Shown here one piece after another: positions 1-11,935 of a stretch of 64,000 nt of DNA. The stretch is from Aquanectria penicillioides. Taxonomy: Eukaryota; Ascomycota; Sordariomycetes; Hypocreales; Nectriaceae. The position numbers and the translations under genes are program-made. The stretch covers positions 496,001-560,000 of the forward strand of contig PYIU01000009.1 of NCBI GenBank assembly GCA_003415625.1, in the 5' to 3' direction. The notes below the pieces were generated by a model. The model searched no databases and was not told the DNA's origin. It saw only the letters and a list, made by a program, of their open reading frames with translations. The number at the start of each line of letters is the position of its first letter. Position 1 is the first letter of the stretch.

Positions 1-1113
1 CATCAAGGTCGAGCCAGCTTGAGCTTGGGGTGGTGCTCGTGCTTGCGCTTGCGCTCTGGTTTGGGCCTTGATTCCCTCCCCGGGGGCGCAGACGTGGGTG
101 CGTGGGTGGGAAAATGCGTGAGGCTGGGGTTTCGTGGTTTGCTTGGACGGGCTTAAGCGGGATGGTTGGTGACGGCGGCCAGGGTCTCCGGTCGGGTGTA
201 CAGGGCGTGCGCGGGGCCATCGGGGGCCATTGAGGGGCCTATTGGGGCCTGTGGCCGGTGCGTGTGGGAGGCTTTTAGTGGGTTCCTGCAACTTCCTGGT
301 GGGGGAGGGGCCTGGAGGGGCCGCCTCGAGGAGGGTGGGGCCCGACGGTTTAGCGGATGATTGCTCTTTAGTGGGGAATGGAGTGGACATGTCCGATGGA
401 TGGCCAGGGACCGATGGGAGATGGGAATTGCGGCAGGCTGGGGAGCGGCTTTCCTGCGACCCGCTCCAGGATCGATCCATGGGCAGGGATTTCGTTTCTG
501 AATGAGAAGAATATCGGCCCAAAGCAGAGCCATTACGAGTGCAGAAGCATACACGACATTGAAGGGGCAAGCTAGATGGAGGGGTGGGCGGGAGGCTGGA
601 GGGACAGAGAGACGGAACGGCAGCTGAAAAGAGCCCATCCATCATGATACACGTTCGGATATCCCGCTTCGCAAGCTGCATGCGCGACCAATCACAGCCC
701 GAGCGCAAACGGAACGTGATTGTATCGAGGACCTCAACTCAACCGCTCATGCCTCTGACGCGCAGACGGCTGAAAGGAGAAGAGGCGACAAGAAATGGCC
801 AGAGCAAGAAACATCTCCGGGGAATAGATTTCAGGCAAAAACAGGCAGGCATACGTACATACAGTCAGACGAACAAGAGATGGTGGGAGGCGACACAGCG
901 CGGCAGGGATCGTGCCCAGTTTTTTTTTTTTTCGCTTTCCTCCTCGATTCTTGATTCTCGTCCTCGCCACTACGCGAGATGCGCAGAGGCGAGGACGACA
1001 GCAGATGCGATGCGCCTGCACGCTGCAACCATCTTGTCATTGACAGTCCAGACTCTCGGGCCAGGAAAAACACGGCCAGCAGTAGCAGTAGTAGGCACAG
1101 ACAACACAGTATA

Positions 1114-1156
1114 GCAGGGCCAAGCAGGGCCAAGCAGGGCCAAGCAGGGCCAAGCA
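1114..1156. repeat. 10-bp tandem repeat
   Basis: About four perfect copies of the unit CAAGCAGGGC follow one another. A related but different 10-bp unit (CCAAGCCAGA) is repeated at 6908-6952. Both lie outside recognised genes. Confidence 0.9.
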
Positions 1157-1925
1157 CAAGCCCAGCCAGCAAACAACAACAGAGACCAGCATGAGACCCC
1201 AAGCAACCACAACGAATGACATCTGGTCATCTCCGAGAGCTCATGCATGCGCGCCCATTTCCAAGGTCTCCCCACGGTCCAGTCCAGCGCTGTCCACGGG
1301 CCCGACTTTTTGACGGCGCTGTTCGCCCGTGTCCCAGAACGGCCAGTGCATCATTGGTCGATCAGCCGGGACGATGAGCTTTCAATGCGAATTGATGAAC
1401 AGGCAAGAAAATGAAGAAGAAGAAGAAGAAGAAGAAGAGGAAAAACGCAATCCGGGAATCGCCCCACTCCATCCGCTCCGGGTATCTTGCTCTTCCCCTC
1501 CCCCTCCTCCTCCATCTTGGATCCCTCTCTCTTCCTCGCTCGCTCGCTTGCACTCTCCCGCACTCATGGCGAGACCATCATGTTCCAGACCTCGGAGACT
1601 TTGCAGTGGGGAGAGAGGGGGTCGCTATCTCGGTCGCCCGTCCAGGGTTGTCAGAGTGGGGACCAGGGGTGTGAGCACGACGTCATCGGAAATGGCGGGG
1701 CTGGGACCAAACAAAAAAAGAAACGAGCAGTTTTTTGCAGTGCAGCCAAGTAAAAAAAGAAAGTGGCTGGCTGGCTGGGCAACACACACACCTGCAACGC
1801 ACCAAGCCCACAAGCGGCTGCGGGAGCTCGATTGATCTGCCCAGGATGCTCAAACTCCAGCCTACCAATTAATTTAAATCCAATCAATTCAATTCATATT
1901 CTGCAACGATGAGGTTTGGATGGCG

Positions 1926-1950
1926 AAAAAAAAAAAAAAAAAAAAAAAAA
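1926..1950 (+). repeat. Poly(A) run of 25
   Basis: An uninterrupted A25 homopolymer, one of the longest homopolymers in the window. It is intergenic and 40 bases from a 7-bp (AGCTCCC) tandem repeat at 1989-2020. It could be simple slippage or the tail of an old retroposed copy. No flanking coding relic was seen, so slippage is preferred. Confidence 0.85.
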
Positions 1951-1988
1951 GGCCTCTTCAGTGGCCGCATTAGGAAGCTCAATCTCTG

Positions 1989-2020
1989 AGCTCCCAGCTC
2001 CCAGCTCCCAGCTCCCAGCT
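1989..2020. repeat. 7-bp tandem repeat
   Basis: Four copies of AGCTCCC plus a partial copy, in intergenic DNA beside the A25 run. Confidence 0.85.
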
Positions 2021-2734
2021 TGCAACTTGCAGCTCTCTCTCTCTCTCACTTCGCCTCCTCCCATGTCAAGTGCCCAAGAACTCAAGCTCAAGCTCAGGGT
2101 GTTCAGCTCCCCCCAGATCAAGCATGGCACGGCATCCCATCGCCCATCGTCCATCGGGCCCTGAATCTTATGCACGACAGAGTGGTACCACAGCCTCGTC
2201 CCGTCCGGCCCCCATCCAGCTTCCTTTTTTTGCTCCCTCTCTTCTTGCTCGATCCACTTGCAAAGAAACCTCATCACGTTTCGAACCCTAGAGAAACGCG
2301 CCACAAAATATGAGAGGCGGGATATTGTACGGAGACAGCAGGTCATTTCCCGGCACTTAATGGGGTCGTTTCGTCCTCGTGAACCCAAGGCCCGTGGGTT
2401 TTTATTTTATTAAAATCAAGGAGGCCAGGTCTTGGACCTTGGGCACAGACTAGTTTCCTTCAGCCCAGTTTCCCCTTCCCTTGGTGACACAACCTACGGG
2501 AGTAGTGCTGCCGTTTCTTGCAGTAGTCCACAAATCTAGGTGGACGGACGGTGTTTTGTTTGATTTGACTTTGTTGTTTTTGTTGTTGTTGCCGCTAATC
2601 ACAAACCCCTCCCTAGCCCTTCATTCATTTTCATGTCCTCATCAAACTAATTACTCGTGACTATACACTATTCACACACTCTCACGCACGTACACACATT
2701 CAACATAGATGACTCCGCGCACAGATCCGTCTCT

Positions 2735-5587
2735 TTACATGGCCGTGATAAACGACTCAACCGACTGCTTCCTTCGCAGCATGTTGCCGTGACCACCATC
2801 GTTGTACCCCAATGCCGTGGCCCTTCCGCCACCGGCCCCGCTCGCGGCTCCTCTTTCCCTGTATGACCTCCGCGTCCGTCTAGATCCCGATCCGGAACTG
2901 ATGCTCGCCGCCCCGGAGCTGGGTGCCGGCACCATCAGCCGGTCACTCCTGCTGTTGTTCCTCCTCCTCGGCGCCGACCCGCCCTCGGAGCCGGTGCTGT
3001 ACACAGGGCCCTCCGACCCCCCTTCAAAGTACTCGGCGTACTCGTCGTCAAAGTCCTCGCCCTCGAACTCGGCCTCGCTTCTCCCGCTGGTCCCGCTGCT
3101 TCCCCACGACTGCGGCACAAGCCAGCAGTGGGACCGCTCGTGCGCCGCGATGCCCATACCGTTGTCGTCGCCTTTTCGGCTCGACCGCTTCCACGGCGGC
3201 ATCTTGGTGCCCTTGAGTCGCGGGCCCAGGTGGTAGCTCACGCCCTCCGTGTGCCGCACCCGCGCGTCGTCAACCGCCACCGACGCCAGAGTTTGCAGGA
3301 TGCCGTAGATGAGCACCCACCGGCCCCGACGAGCGTCCGCCGGGTCGACCTCGCCTACGCGATCGCCCTTTTCGAATCGCACAAATGCGTCCACAAGGTC
3401 GCTCTGCACAAAGTCGCTGCCCAGCGCGTAGATGTTGGTGCTCTCCGTGTAGGCCAGCTGCACGCGGCGTTCCAGCGCTCCAGCTCGCGAGCCGTTGTTG
3501 GAGTCTGCCTTCTTGCTAGACTTGAACAGACCGCCCTCTTTGCCAGACGACGGGGCCACAGTAGCCGGTATCGACTCCGGGACCAGAGGATACGGGTGCG
3601 GGACGTGTGGGAACCGCAGCTTGTTGTCAAACTCGATGAGCATGTCCGTCATGGGAGCGTCGTCCGAGTCGGCGTTAAAGGCCCGGTTGCCGCTCTCCGA
3701 CGCCATCATCCACTTGCGTCCTGAGCGAGCCTCCGAAACGTCCCACACGATGTCCCGATCCACGAGGTAGTCGTAGAGGGCGCCAAAGTCCTTTTGCAGG
3801 ACCATGGCCACCGTGCGTGTAAGCCACATCTCTTCTCCGCCATCACCGTCCGAACCCGTAGCGGAGCTAGGCCTGGATGCCGGAGGAGGCGGCCATGATC
3901 CATAAGATTTTGCGTAGTGATTCTGGAGCATTTCTTGTAGCCTGTCAGCAGCAGCTTTGGCAGGGCCGTTGGCCGCCGCTCCGGCCGCTGCCCACATATC
4001 GGCGTAGGAGAAGTCGGCCAGTCGCTCCTCGGCCGCCTGCACACGCAATTGGGTCTCCAGATTTGCACGTTCCAACAGCGCGCGCGCAATGGGCGTTGCA
4101 TACTTGAAGTCCGGGGTCTTCTCGAGCTGCCCGTCCATACCCGCACAATGCACAAAGCACTCACGCCAGCCGTCCTCCCATCGCACGTCCGGGCTCTCTG
4201 CCCAGGCCAGCAGCGAAACTGCCGTGGCCGGGTCGTTGCGCACGTCGTCGATGCCTCGCACTTGGAGGTACTTGACAATCTGGGCGACGTTGTCATTGTC
4301 TGGTGGCATGTAGCTGTCCAGACGGGTGTGCAGGTCAGACAGCGCCTGGTGCAGCGACGTGCCGACTATAGAAGCGTGGTACAGCACCGCAAAGACATTT
4401 CGCGTCGTGATCTGGTGACGCAGCTGATCTGTGCGGTTGAGGTTGGACGGGGGAGGAAAGTACATTTCGTATGAGATTTGACCATCCAGCTCATCCCGTG
4501 AACTGGCGTCTTCGGAGATGGGAGGTGTCAAAAGGCCGTCGCGGCCCGGAACAAGATGTGATCTATACGGGGCAGGCGAAGAAGGCATGTACATGTCCTC
4601 CTCAGTTGAACCCTCTCGTAGTAGAGTAACCAAGTGACGACTCTCTGTAGCTTCGATAATATGCGACGACAGCCGGAAGCTTGGCGGCTGCTTGGGAGCT
4701 TGGCCCTTGCGGCTAAGAAAGATGAGGACATCGCCATTGGGATCCCACAGCTCGGGGTCCTTGCGCAGCTTGTTCCACCTCGCCACCGGTCTGCCAGCGC
4801 CAATCCACCGCTTGATGAGCGGCCCTGATGAGCCTGGCACTTGCGGAATGGGAGGAAGCTTGGTCGTGGGCGGTGGACCGATGGGCTTCGTGTCCCATGG
4901 GTTCTGCGGACTGGGTGGCGACGGGAGAGGTTGTTGCTGCTGGTACTGATAGGGGATAGGGGGTGGCGACGTTTGGATGGGCAGGGCGAACTTGTCGTAG
5001 GCTCGGCTCTCGTCCCGAGTCGCAACGGTGCCCGGCCTCACAGTTGCTGCGCTCGGGGGCCGTTCATAGCTGCCTCGTTTCTCTCCAGGTGTGTCATCTG
5101 TGCTGTCCTTTCTGCGGAAAGCAAACGTCTTGGCTAGGCCTCTTCGCACGCCTTCGCTCCTCTTGTCCATCATGCTCCGGAAGCCGCTCTTTTCAATCCC
5201 TGTTTCATCTTCCGTCGGCACCGAAGGTTTTCGAGGTCGGACTTGCTGGCCTTGGCCCCAGGTATCCGGGAGGAAGCCGGTCGGGCTGGTCATGTAACGA
5301 GGATCACCCATCATGATATGGCCGCCGTGCATGGGCATGTTGCCCCAGCCCTGGGCGGCTGCGAACCTCGGGTCAACCATTTGCGGCACCATCTGAGGCG
5401 GCAGGTTGAACATCTGTTGCTGAGGAGATGTCACTGCGATCCCGGTGGGAACTGGAGGCATGGGGAAGTCGGGAATGTCATCATGGTTGGAGGACGTGGC
5501 CGATTGGGGACGGCCGTGGCTGCTGCCGCCCTTTCTCGACTTTGTCTCTGCATTCTTTTTGCGCACTACGGCGCTTCGCCCAGACAT
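2735..5587 (-). CDS. Large fungal-specific protein, 950 aa, unknown function
   Basis: An intact single-exon reading frame. The start is placed at the ATG at 5587 (begins MSGRSAVV); in-frame codons upstream look like leader sequence, and an in-frame ATG at 5806 is the alternative. The N-terminal third is disordered and rich in Pro, Gln, Ser and Met. From about residue 260 there is an ordered part (starting LIKRWIGAGRPVARWNKL) with a likely globular core, followed by Ala-rich helices and a long region containing SDLVDAFVRFEKGD and GRWVLIYGILQTLASVAVD. The C-terminus is acidic, then Ser/Arg/Gly-rich and basic. This layout resembles conserved ascomycete proteins carrying a domain of unknown function (possibly the family labelled DUF8004; this is from memory and uncertain). 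There is no signal peptide, membrane helix or catalytic motif that I can name. High GC codon use suggests an active, conserved gene. Confidence 0.85.
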   Translation of the reverse strand: MSGRSAVVRKKNAETKSRKGGSSHGRPQSATSSNHDDIPDFPMPPVPTGIAVTSPQQQMFNLPPQMVPQMVDPRFAAAQGWGNMPMHGGHIMMGDPRYMTSPTGFLPDTWGQGQQVRPRKPSVPTEDETGIEKSGFRSMMDKRSEGVRRGLAKTFAFRRKDSTDDTPGEKRGSYERPPSAATVRPGTVATRDESRAYDKFALPIQTSPPPIPYQYQQQQPLPSPPSPQNPWDTKPIGPPPTTKLPPIPQVPGSSGPLIKRWIGAGRPVARWNKLRKDPELWDPNGDVLIFLSRKGQAPKQPPSFRLSSHIIEATESRHLVTLLREGSTEEDMYMPSSPAPYRSHLVPGRDGLLTPPISEDASSRDELDGQISYEMYFPPPSNLNRTDQLRHQITTRNVFAVLYHASIVGTSLHQALSDLHTRLDSYMPPDNDNVAQIVKYLQVRGIDDVRNDPATAVSLLAWAESPDVRWEDGWRECFVHCAGMDGQLEKTPDFKYATPIARALLERANLETQLRVQAAEERLADFSYADMWAAAGAAANGPAKAAADRLQEMLQNHYAKSYGSWPPPPASRPSSATGSDGDGGEEMWLTRTVAMVLQKDFGALYDYLVDRDIVWDVSEARSGRKWMMASESGNRAFNADSDDAPMTDMLIEFDNKLRFPHVPHPYPLVPESIPATVAPSSGKEGGLFKSSKKADSNNGSRAGALERRVQLAYTESTNIYALGSDFVQSDLVDAFVRFEKGDRVGEVDPADARRGRWVLIYGILQTLASVAVDDARVRHTEGVSYHLGPRLKGTKMPPWKRSSRKGDDNGMGIAAHERSHCWLVPQSWGSSGTSGRSEAEFEGEDFDDEYAEYFEGGSEGPVYSTGSEGGSAPRRRNNSRSDRLMVPAPSSGAASISSGSGSRRTRRSYRERGAASGAGGGRATALGYNDGGHGNMLRRKQSVESFITAM

Positions 5588-6345
5588 GGTTGGTTGTGTT
5601 GTGTGTTCAGGTGGTATAGTTAGTAAAAGAAGAAAGATCCGTGGTGGTGTTATTCGGTTGATAAGAAGGCCGGTATTGTCGGATGTTCTTTCGGAGTCGT
5701 GCAACAGGAAAAAATATTTTATGCAAATCCTCCAGAACGAACGAAGTCTTATTAAATTCCGGGGTATCCGAATTGGACGGCAAGGAAGAAACAATAAACA
5801 CGGCAAGCGAAACGGATGTGTGCAATACTCCGGCGTGTTATATGTCGTTGGCCTCTAGCGGCGGCACAGCTTGGGCCCCACGTCGTGGTAATGATTGTTT
5901 TTGTATAAAAGCAGAAGAAAGATTTGTATTGAATTAAGCCGTCAATTGGTCGATCCCTCCACATATGCGACCAATCGGTGGATACTGCCGTGAGAAAAGC
6001 GAGTTGTGATAACTCGTGGGTGCCGTGTCAGTCAGCCCAAAGGTCTTAGTAGACGTCGTTGACTGGATGGTGTTGACACGCCGTTGCGCCCGCTGGATGA
6101 CGCATCCAGGAGGTGCGAAGTGACACTGCCAATCCCTCTTGACTAGCGCAACGCAAACGCGAGAAAAGGTCGATGTTTGTTTCTCCCCGGGGGAACCGGA
6201 GAAGGGGAGCAGCAAAAACAAAAAGGAAAAGTAAAAAAGAGGGGACGGCCTCTGGTCCAGAGTTTAAGTAGTGTCACTTCGAGTCGAGTCGAGACAGAGT
6301 CGAGTCGAGAGGGCGAGGAAGCGAGGGAGGGAACAGCGTCGACTT

Positions 6346-6426
6346 GTTCTTCTTCTTCTTCTTCTTCTTGTGCTCTAGCGGATCCCCAGGGGGGGGGGGC
6401 GTGCGGCGTGCGGCGTGCGGCGTGCG
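6346..6426. repeat. TTC microsatellite, G run and CGTGCGG repeats
   Basis: Eight TTC units (6346-6369), then a run of 11 G (6389-6399) and about four copies of a 7-bp CGTGCGG unit (6400-6426). All are intergenic. Confidence 0.85.
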
Positions 6427-6907
6427 TTGATGGAAAAACGAAGACGCCAAGGGGACCCAGCATCTCCTTCGATGCGGATGCACCCGGGGGCTTTGACCTT
6501 CTTGAATCAGGCCCCGAATCGAACGGAGGATTCGGCACCAATGTGGAATGGGCGAGGAATAAGGCAGGAAGAAAGTGACTGAAGTGCAAGGTAGGAGTCG
6601 AATGAGGTATCACCACCGTTGGTAGTCAAGGGCATGCATGCTTGTCACGACAGATTCGGCCAGGGCCCATGATGCATCTCAATGCAAGTACCAGGAAGGG
6701 GCAGGAACGCAAACGGGGTTGCTTTGTAGGATTCTTGCAGGTCTCGCAGGTCTCGCAGGTCTCGGCAAGCGAGGGCAAGACAAGACGAAGCAAGTCAAGG
6801 GGAGATGAGATGATGAGATGATGAAAGAGGATTGGACCGACAACCGGGCTTACAATGCCAAATATGAGACACCTGGCGGCCATGAGTGAGACAAGCCAGA
6901 CTAAGTC

Positions 6908-6952
6908 AGACCAAGCCAGACCAAGCCAGACCAAGCCAGACCAAGCCAGACA
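6908..6952. repeat. 10-bp tandem repeat
   Basis: Four full copies of CCAAGCCAGA plus partial copies, intergenic. A 9-bp GCAGGTCTC repeat lies about 160 bp to the left. Confidence 0.88.
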
Positions 6953-7526
6953 AGCCAGCCCACCACCCAGACCATTGGGAACGGCAATGATCCATTGGAG
7001 AATCCATTTGGGGGACTTCAGCAGCCCAGGAAAGCATCTCGCTAGAAGAAGCGTCAAGGGGATCGGGGATTAGGGAATTGCGATTGGGATTAGGTATTTG
7101 TCTGATAAGGGTGGCATGTCTAATAAGACCCCGGACCCAGAGTTGGGAGTCGAGGGCCAACTGATAAGGTGGCGGGTCTCACCAATGACGACGTAGATGG
7201 ATGACAGCGTGCTACCGGTACGCTTGGACTACGAAGGCGAACACACTGCTACCGCCGACCTGGTTGAATTTTTTTTTCTGCTCGCATGGCAATGGCATGG
7301 CATCGCATGTACTGTGCACTGTCCCGTAGGTACATTACATTAGTCCATGCATGGTAGGTAGTTGGGTATACCTACCATAATGGTACCGGTCCATGTATAG
7401 AACCTTTGCTGGTGGTGAGAAATGCGACCGGGACGGTGAGAGCTTAGGTAGGTAGCTACCTGGGTAGGTACCATTTAGGTCGAGGGCCGAGGGGAACCCC
7501 CATGGAAGGATTTCCCCCATTTTCTG

Positions 7527-7590
7527 GCGGCGGCGTGGTGGTGGTAGTAGTAGTGGTGGTGTTGGTGGTGGTGGTTGGCGGTGGTGGTGA
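7527..7590. repeat. GGT/GTA trinucleotide-rich stretch
   Basis: An imperfect GGT/GTA/GTT microsatellite in intergenic DNA. The strand is purine- and T-rich with almost no A+C. Confidence 0.75.
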
Positions 7591-10141
7591 CCTAATTGAT
7601 GTAAGAGATAACAGATACAGTACAGATACAGATACTGGTAGAGATCAGGTACAGCATGTCTAAAGACTCACACTCAAACGTACGCACACACGCACACACA
7701 CACACATCACATCACCATACGCGAGCCTTTGCTTTTTACGGCACATGACGGAGAAAATCCAGACGAAAAGAAGCGATATGGAGATGTCGATGATCGATCT
7801 GCCTAAAGGGGCCATCCTTTCCGGTGGGTTCCTTGCGTGCCCTGCGTCCCCTTGAGTACCGTATCTCCCTGCCTTGGTAGTGGACCGGTTCCAGCAGCAC
7901 TCATATCCCATGTCTGCCATGTCTCCCCGGATGCGCGCCCTAATAACGTGGCTCGTGGATACCTACTGAAGCCTGGGGAAGACCCAGCTAGCACTGGGAT
8001 TGCGGTTTGTCATGGGGCTCACAAATATCTCTGACCAGGGCCCCAGTCTTGACTCTTTTTTCTTGTGCACTGTACATGTATATTTTTTAACCCACTTTAT
8101 CGTCCCCGCGCTGTCATTGCTTTTTCTACTGTGTCTTTCCTTTCTTCTTATCTCTGCATGTGCTTATCCTGGACGACATGGGGCTGTTCACCCCCTCTCC
8201 CCCTCCCCCCTCCCCCCGGTCCCGCAACCTGAAAGGGGAAAGGGAATGGCCCCTAGTCAATAGTCAATCATTCCGTCCTGACTCTCACCGGGCAGCTCCC
8301 GAGTCTATTTGGAAGACCAAGTGCATTTCGTCCCGAACGGGAGATTTGGAAGGGGGGGCGTGCTTGCTCGTTAGCCCTGGATCCGTGCCGGTGGCTTGAA
8401 CCCTTTCGGCCTTTCGAAGATGATGCCGTCAGCACCAAGGGCCCACCCGCCGCCCCGTTCTGTCTTGTCGAACATGGCAAAGGCTCTTTTCGGCAGCGTC
8501 TTTTGACTTTTCGGCAGCGAAACGGTTCGCTGTTAGCAGCAGCACGAAGACGAAAGGGAGAAGAAAGTCCACACCTACATGTAAGCGAAGAACCAACCCA
8601 AAGATGCAGGAACGGATATTATCACACCTTTGCGGACACGTCCCGGGGCTTCAGCCGGTTGGGCAAAGGCCAGCAGAACCGGCCTTTTTTGCACGGTGGA
8701 CAGCCTGTATAGAGATACCGAATAGGTTCGAGTGGCGAGGAAAAAGAAAAGAAAACGAGAGGATAGCCCACCAGAGACGCGCCAGTGGTGACACAAGGCA
8801 AATCAGCCAGGCAGGGATGGAGCATCGACCACGATGTTGTCCTCTCGTCGTATTACGCACCGCCAGGGCGGACGATGGCGCGCTTTGGCCGCCATCAAAG
8901 TCACTTGCCAGGGTTGAGGTAATTAATCAAAAGCATCACCGGCATCCAGAGCACAAAGCAGGCAGTTTCGTAGCCAAAGTCCTCCTCCCATCCCATTTCG
9001 ATACCCTCTTGTCCTGTCGTGCCCTGCCCCATCACCAACCCCATCCACCCACCCACCCATCATCACCCCCATGCCCACTCCCACGGCTTCGAAGTTCGAA
9101 CCCCCCCCCGCTGGCAGCCGTTACAGCGCCCCCAGGCTGTGCCTCGTGCTCCCTGATTTGGCACCGTCTGTTCCCACGTGAACGGGAGGAACCGTCTCAG
9201 TTTCTCGGACATTGACTCTCTGCTGCGGTCCCAGAAAACGAGGCCAGCATTACAAGAATGGGGGCCCCGGCCGCCCCTCCATCGGTCCTTTCCTCCCGCC
9301 CTCCCCGTCCTCCCGTACATATTTCCTGTCCTCCACGAGATAAGTTACCAGATTGCATGGGAGCAGCGTCTCAAAGCGGTCCAGGGTCAAACCACCAGAT
9401 GTGGAATAGGGAGGTGAGCTGAGCTCTTCATGCTCGCCGGCACTCCATCCGGTGTGCCGCGATCCGTGGTACAGGAGCCGCATGCCATGCCATATCCGCG
9501 GATACGGATACCAATAGCTTGGGTTGGCCAAGGAAAGACATCTTCGCCAATGGCCAAACATGGACTGGTGGCGGCCACCTCCAGCCAACACCACCACAAC
9601 CACCGCCAAAACACACACATATTTATATATATATGTATATATATGCTGCATCGCCATCGTCATCGCAGACGACCCCGTTTCGCGCCCCCTCCGCTTCGTC
9701 CACGTAAACTCAATCCCAGGCAGCGCACGTAAAATCTTTCGTTTTTTTGCTCCCCTCGGACCGTAATCATCCGCTAGGTCCCTAATCCAGTCGTCCGACA
9801 CGACCCTCAATGCCCCCCCCCCCTCCCATATTGTTTATTCCGCCAATCGGCGCTCAGCGTCAGCCAAGTTAAGGAGTCTCAGGGTTCGCCAGAGAACCAC
9901 CCTCTGGTCCCTTCGAATCTTGTAATTTGGGCGCGTATAGGAGACCAAAAATGGGGTCGCGAATGACCTCTGAATGAACAAAGCGCGCAGGTCCGCTCGG
10001 AACGAGGTGGTCCGTCTGTTTTCTTGTCATTTATATCCCGGTTTCTATCTGGTTTCCCTTCTCGTTTCTTGTTGCTGCACTTCAGGACTCCAGGCGAGCT
10101 CGAGAGCAACATTTTGTTTCATCCCAACGCGATCCGTCACG

Positions 10142-11235
10142 ATGAAGGTCTGGAATCTCTTCAAATCTCTTCTGCCGCTGGCCCTGCTGGCCACCGAGGC
10201 GTCTGGCTACGCCAATCCTGGATCCTGCAGCGGCCAGTGCTGGTCGCACGACCCCAGCGTCGTCCGCCGAACGAGCGACGGCGTCTACTTTCGATTCGAG
10301 ACGGGCAGCCTCATCGGCATCTGGAAGGCGAGTGCCTTGACCGGCCCATGGGTGTACCAGGGAGCCGCTATTCCCTCCGGTAGCATCATCGATCTGGATG
10401 GCAACGATGACTTGTGGGTAAGTGATGGGTGACAAGACGACCCTAGAGCGTGACAGCGTGACAGGAAACGTCGTTCCCGGGAGGATCGGCAAGATGGGTT
10501 TGAAACGGCGCAGATCTAACGCCAACATAGGCCCCGGATGTCCAAAAGGTCGGCGATCAGTACATCTTGTACTACACTGTCTCGACCTTTGGATCGCAAA
10601 ACTCCGCCATCGGATATGCGACCTCGTCCACCATGGAGTACGGCAGCTGGACCGACCACGGCGCCACGGGTATCAAGTCGGACTCGTCCAAGTCGTACAA
10701 CGCCATCGACGCCAATGTTATTGCCGATACCTCTGGGAACTACTACATGAACTTTGGCTCCTTCTGGGGCGACATCTACCAGGCCAAGCTGAACTCTGCC
10801 GCCACCAAGGCCGCCGGCTCCGCCTACCAGATCGCCTTTAACAGCACCGGTTCCCAGGCCCTCGAGGGCTCCTTCATGTACTACCGCTCCGGATACTACT
10901 ACCTGCTGTTCAGCTCAGGCACCTGCTGCGGCTACAACACCGCCCTCCCTGCCCAGGGTGAAGAGTACAAGATCTTCGTGTGCCGATCCACGAGCGTTAG
11001 CGGTGACTTTGTCGACAAGAACGGGAATAACTGCAAGACGGGCAACGGCGGCACGCTCCTCCTCGCCAGCCACGGGAACGTGTACGGCCCCGGCGGTCAA
11101 GGCATGTTTGCCGATCCCACCTACGGAACGGTCCTGTACTACCACTACGCCGACAAGAGCATTGGCCTCGCCGATTCCCAGTATCAGTTTGGCTGGAACA
11201 CCGTCACCTGGAGCAGCGGATGGCCGTCTGTGTAA
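10142..11235 (+). CDS. Secreted GH43 endo-1,5-alpha-L-arabinanase
   Basis: Predicted to cut alpha-1,5-arabinan in plant cell-wall pectin outside the cell. It has two exons, 10142-10417 and 10531-11235 (GTAAGT donor, AACATAG acceptor), giving 326 aa, the usual length for fungal arabinanases. Residues 1-22 form a signal peptide (hydrophobic LLPLALLA core). The GH43 catalytic triad is visible: Asp37 in SHDPSVV (base), Asp152 in NAIDANV (pKa modulator) and Glu204 in QALEGSF (acid). [10 protein letters not shown] near the C-terminus matches the family's metal/substrate loop. No carbohydrate-binding module is present. It stands alone between a 4.5-kb spacer and a convergent MARVEL gene, not in a CAZyme cluster. 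Other arabinan-active GH43 activities cannot be excluded, but a five-bladed arabinanase fits best. Confidence 0.93.
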
Positions 11236-11935
11236 AATCGAGCAGTCGAGAAGGCAGGGGGAGCATCATGTGGGGGACGCGACGGTGATGCACTGCTCCC
11301 ATGCATGTTTCAACCTAGAGGCCCGGGACGCGGCCTGGAAAAGGACGGATTTCACTTTCTTTCCTGTACATAGTTATTTTTCAATCCAGAGATAGCTGCG
11401 CATGAGATGCATATGCATCGCGACGTCACCTTGCTGGTAACCAATGTACATTTGCGCGCGCAATCTCCAAACCTTCACCTGCATCGTTTCGGGTGTCATT
11501 AGAAGGTGGCCTCGGGAACCCTGAAACGTAGCAAGAGATTGATGGGGCAAAGAGCGTCCCATGTAGATTCAACTAAACTCCTTTTTTATTCAACGTAACC
11601 AATCCCAACAGCAAATTTACTGTTGCCACATAAAAAGAAAGAGACCTGAAAAAAAAATTGTACAAAGAAACTCCAATCGCCAGGAGCGTTTCGTGTGAGT
11701 TTCGTCAAAGTCCCGAGGGGTATCTTCCCGACCATACGTTCCCATGCCGCATTACTGGGACGAAGAAAAAGGAATGAACAGACATTTGGAAAAAGAAAAG
11801 AAAAGAGAAACCGGGAGTAACCTGGCAAACAAAAGCCCGTTGTATCCTCCTACCCTCCCACATCATTTAGTTTTGGCGGTTGCGCATTGTATTGTGTGGT
11901 ATCGCATTGTTTGATTCCGCATCACTGGCTACTCT
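11236..11935. other. Convergent 3' flank
   Basis: Spacer between the arabinanase stop and the MARVEL gene stop, which face each other. No gene seen; it presumably holds both 3' untranslated regions. Confidence 0.7.

Larger units (their letters stand above)
1..2734. other. Gene-poor spacer with simple repeats
   Basis: No convincing coding region was seen; the open frames here are low-complexity and overlap one another. The stretch holds a 10-bp tandem repeat near 1114-1156, a GAA run near 1411-1437, a 25-A run at 1926-1950 and a 7-bp tandem repeat at 1989-2020. Its right end is the 3' flank of the large minus-strand gene that stops at 2735. Confidence 0.6.
5588..10141. other. 4.5-kb intergenic region
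   Basis: This is the shared upstream region of the 950-aa gene (minus) and the arabinanase gene (plus). No supported gene was found. It contains a (TTC)8 run at 6346-6369, a G11 run followed by CGTGCGG repeats at 6389-6426, GCAGGTCTC repeats near 6737-6763, CCAAGCCAGA repeats at 6908-6952, a TACCTACC/GGTAGGTA-rich stretch at 7330-7475 and a GGT-rich stretch at 7527-7590. Long C runs occur near 9100 and 9812. Confidence 0.6.
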
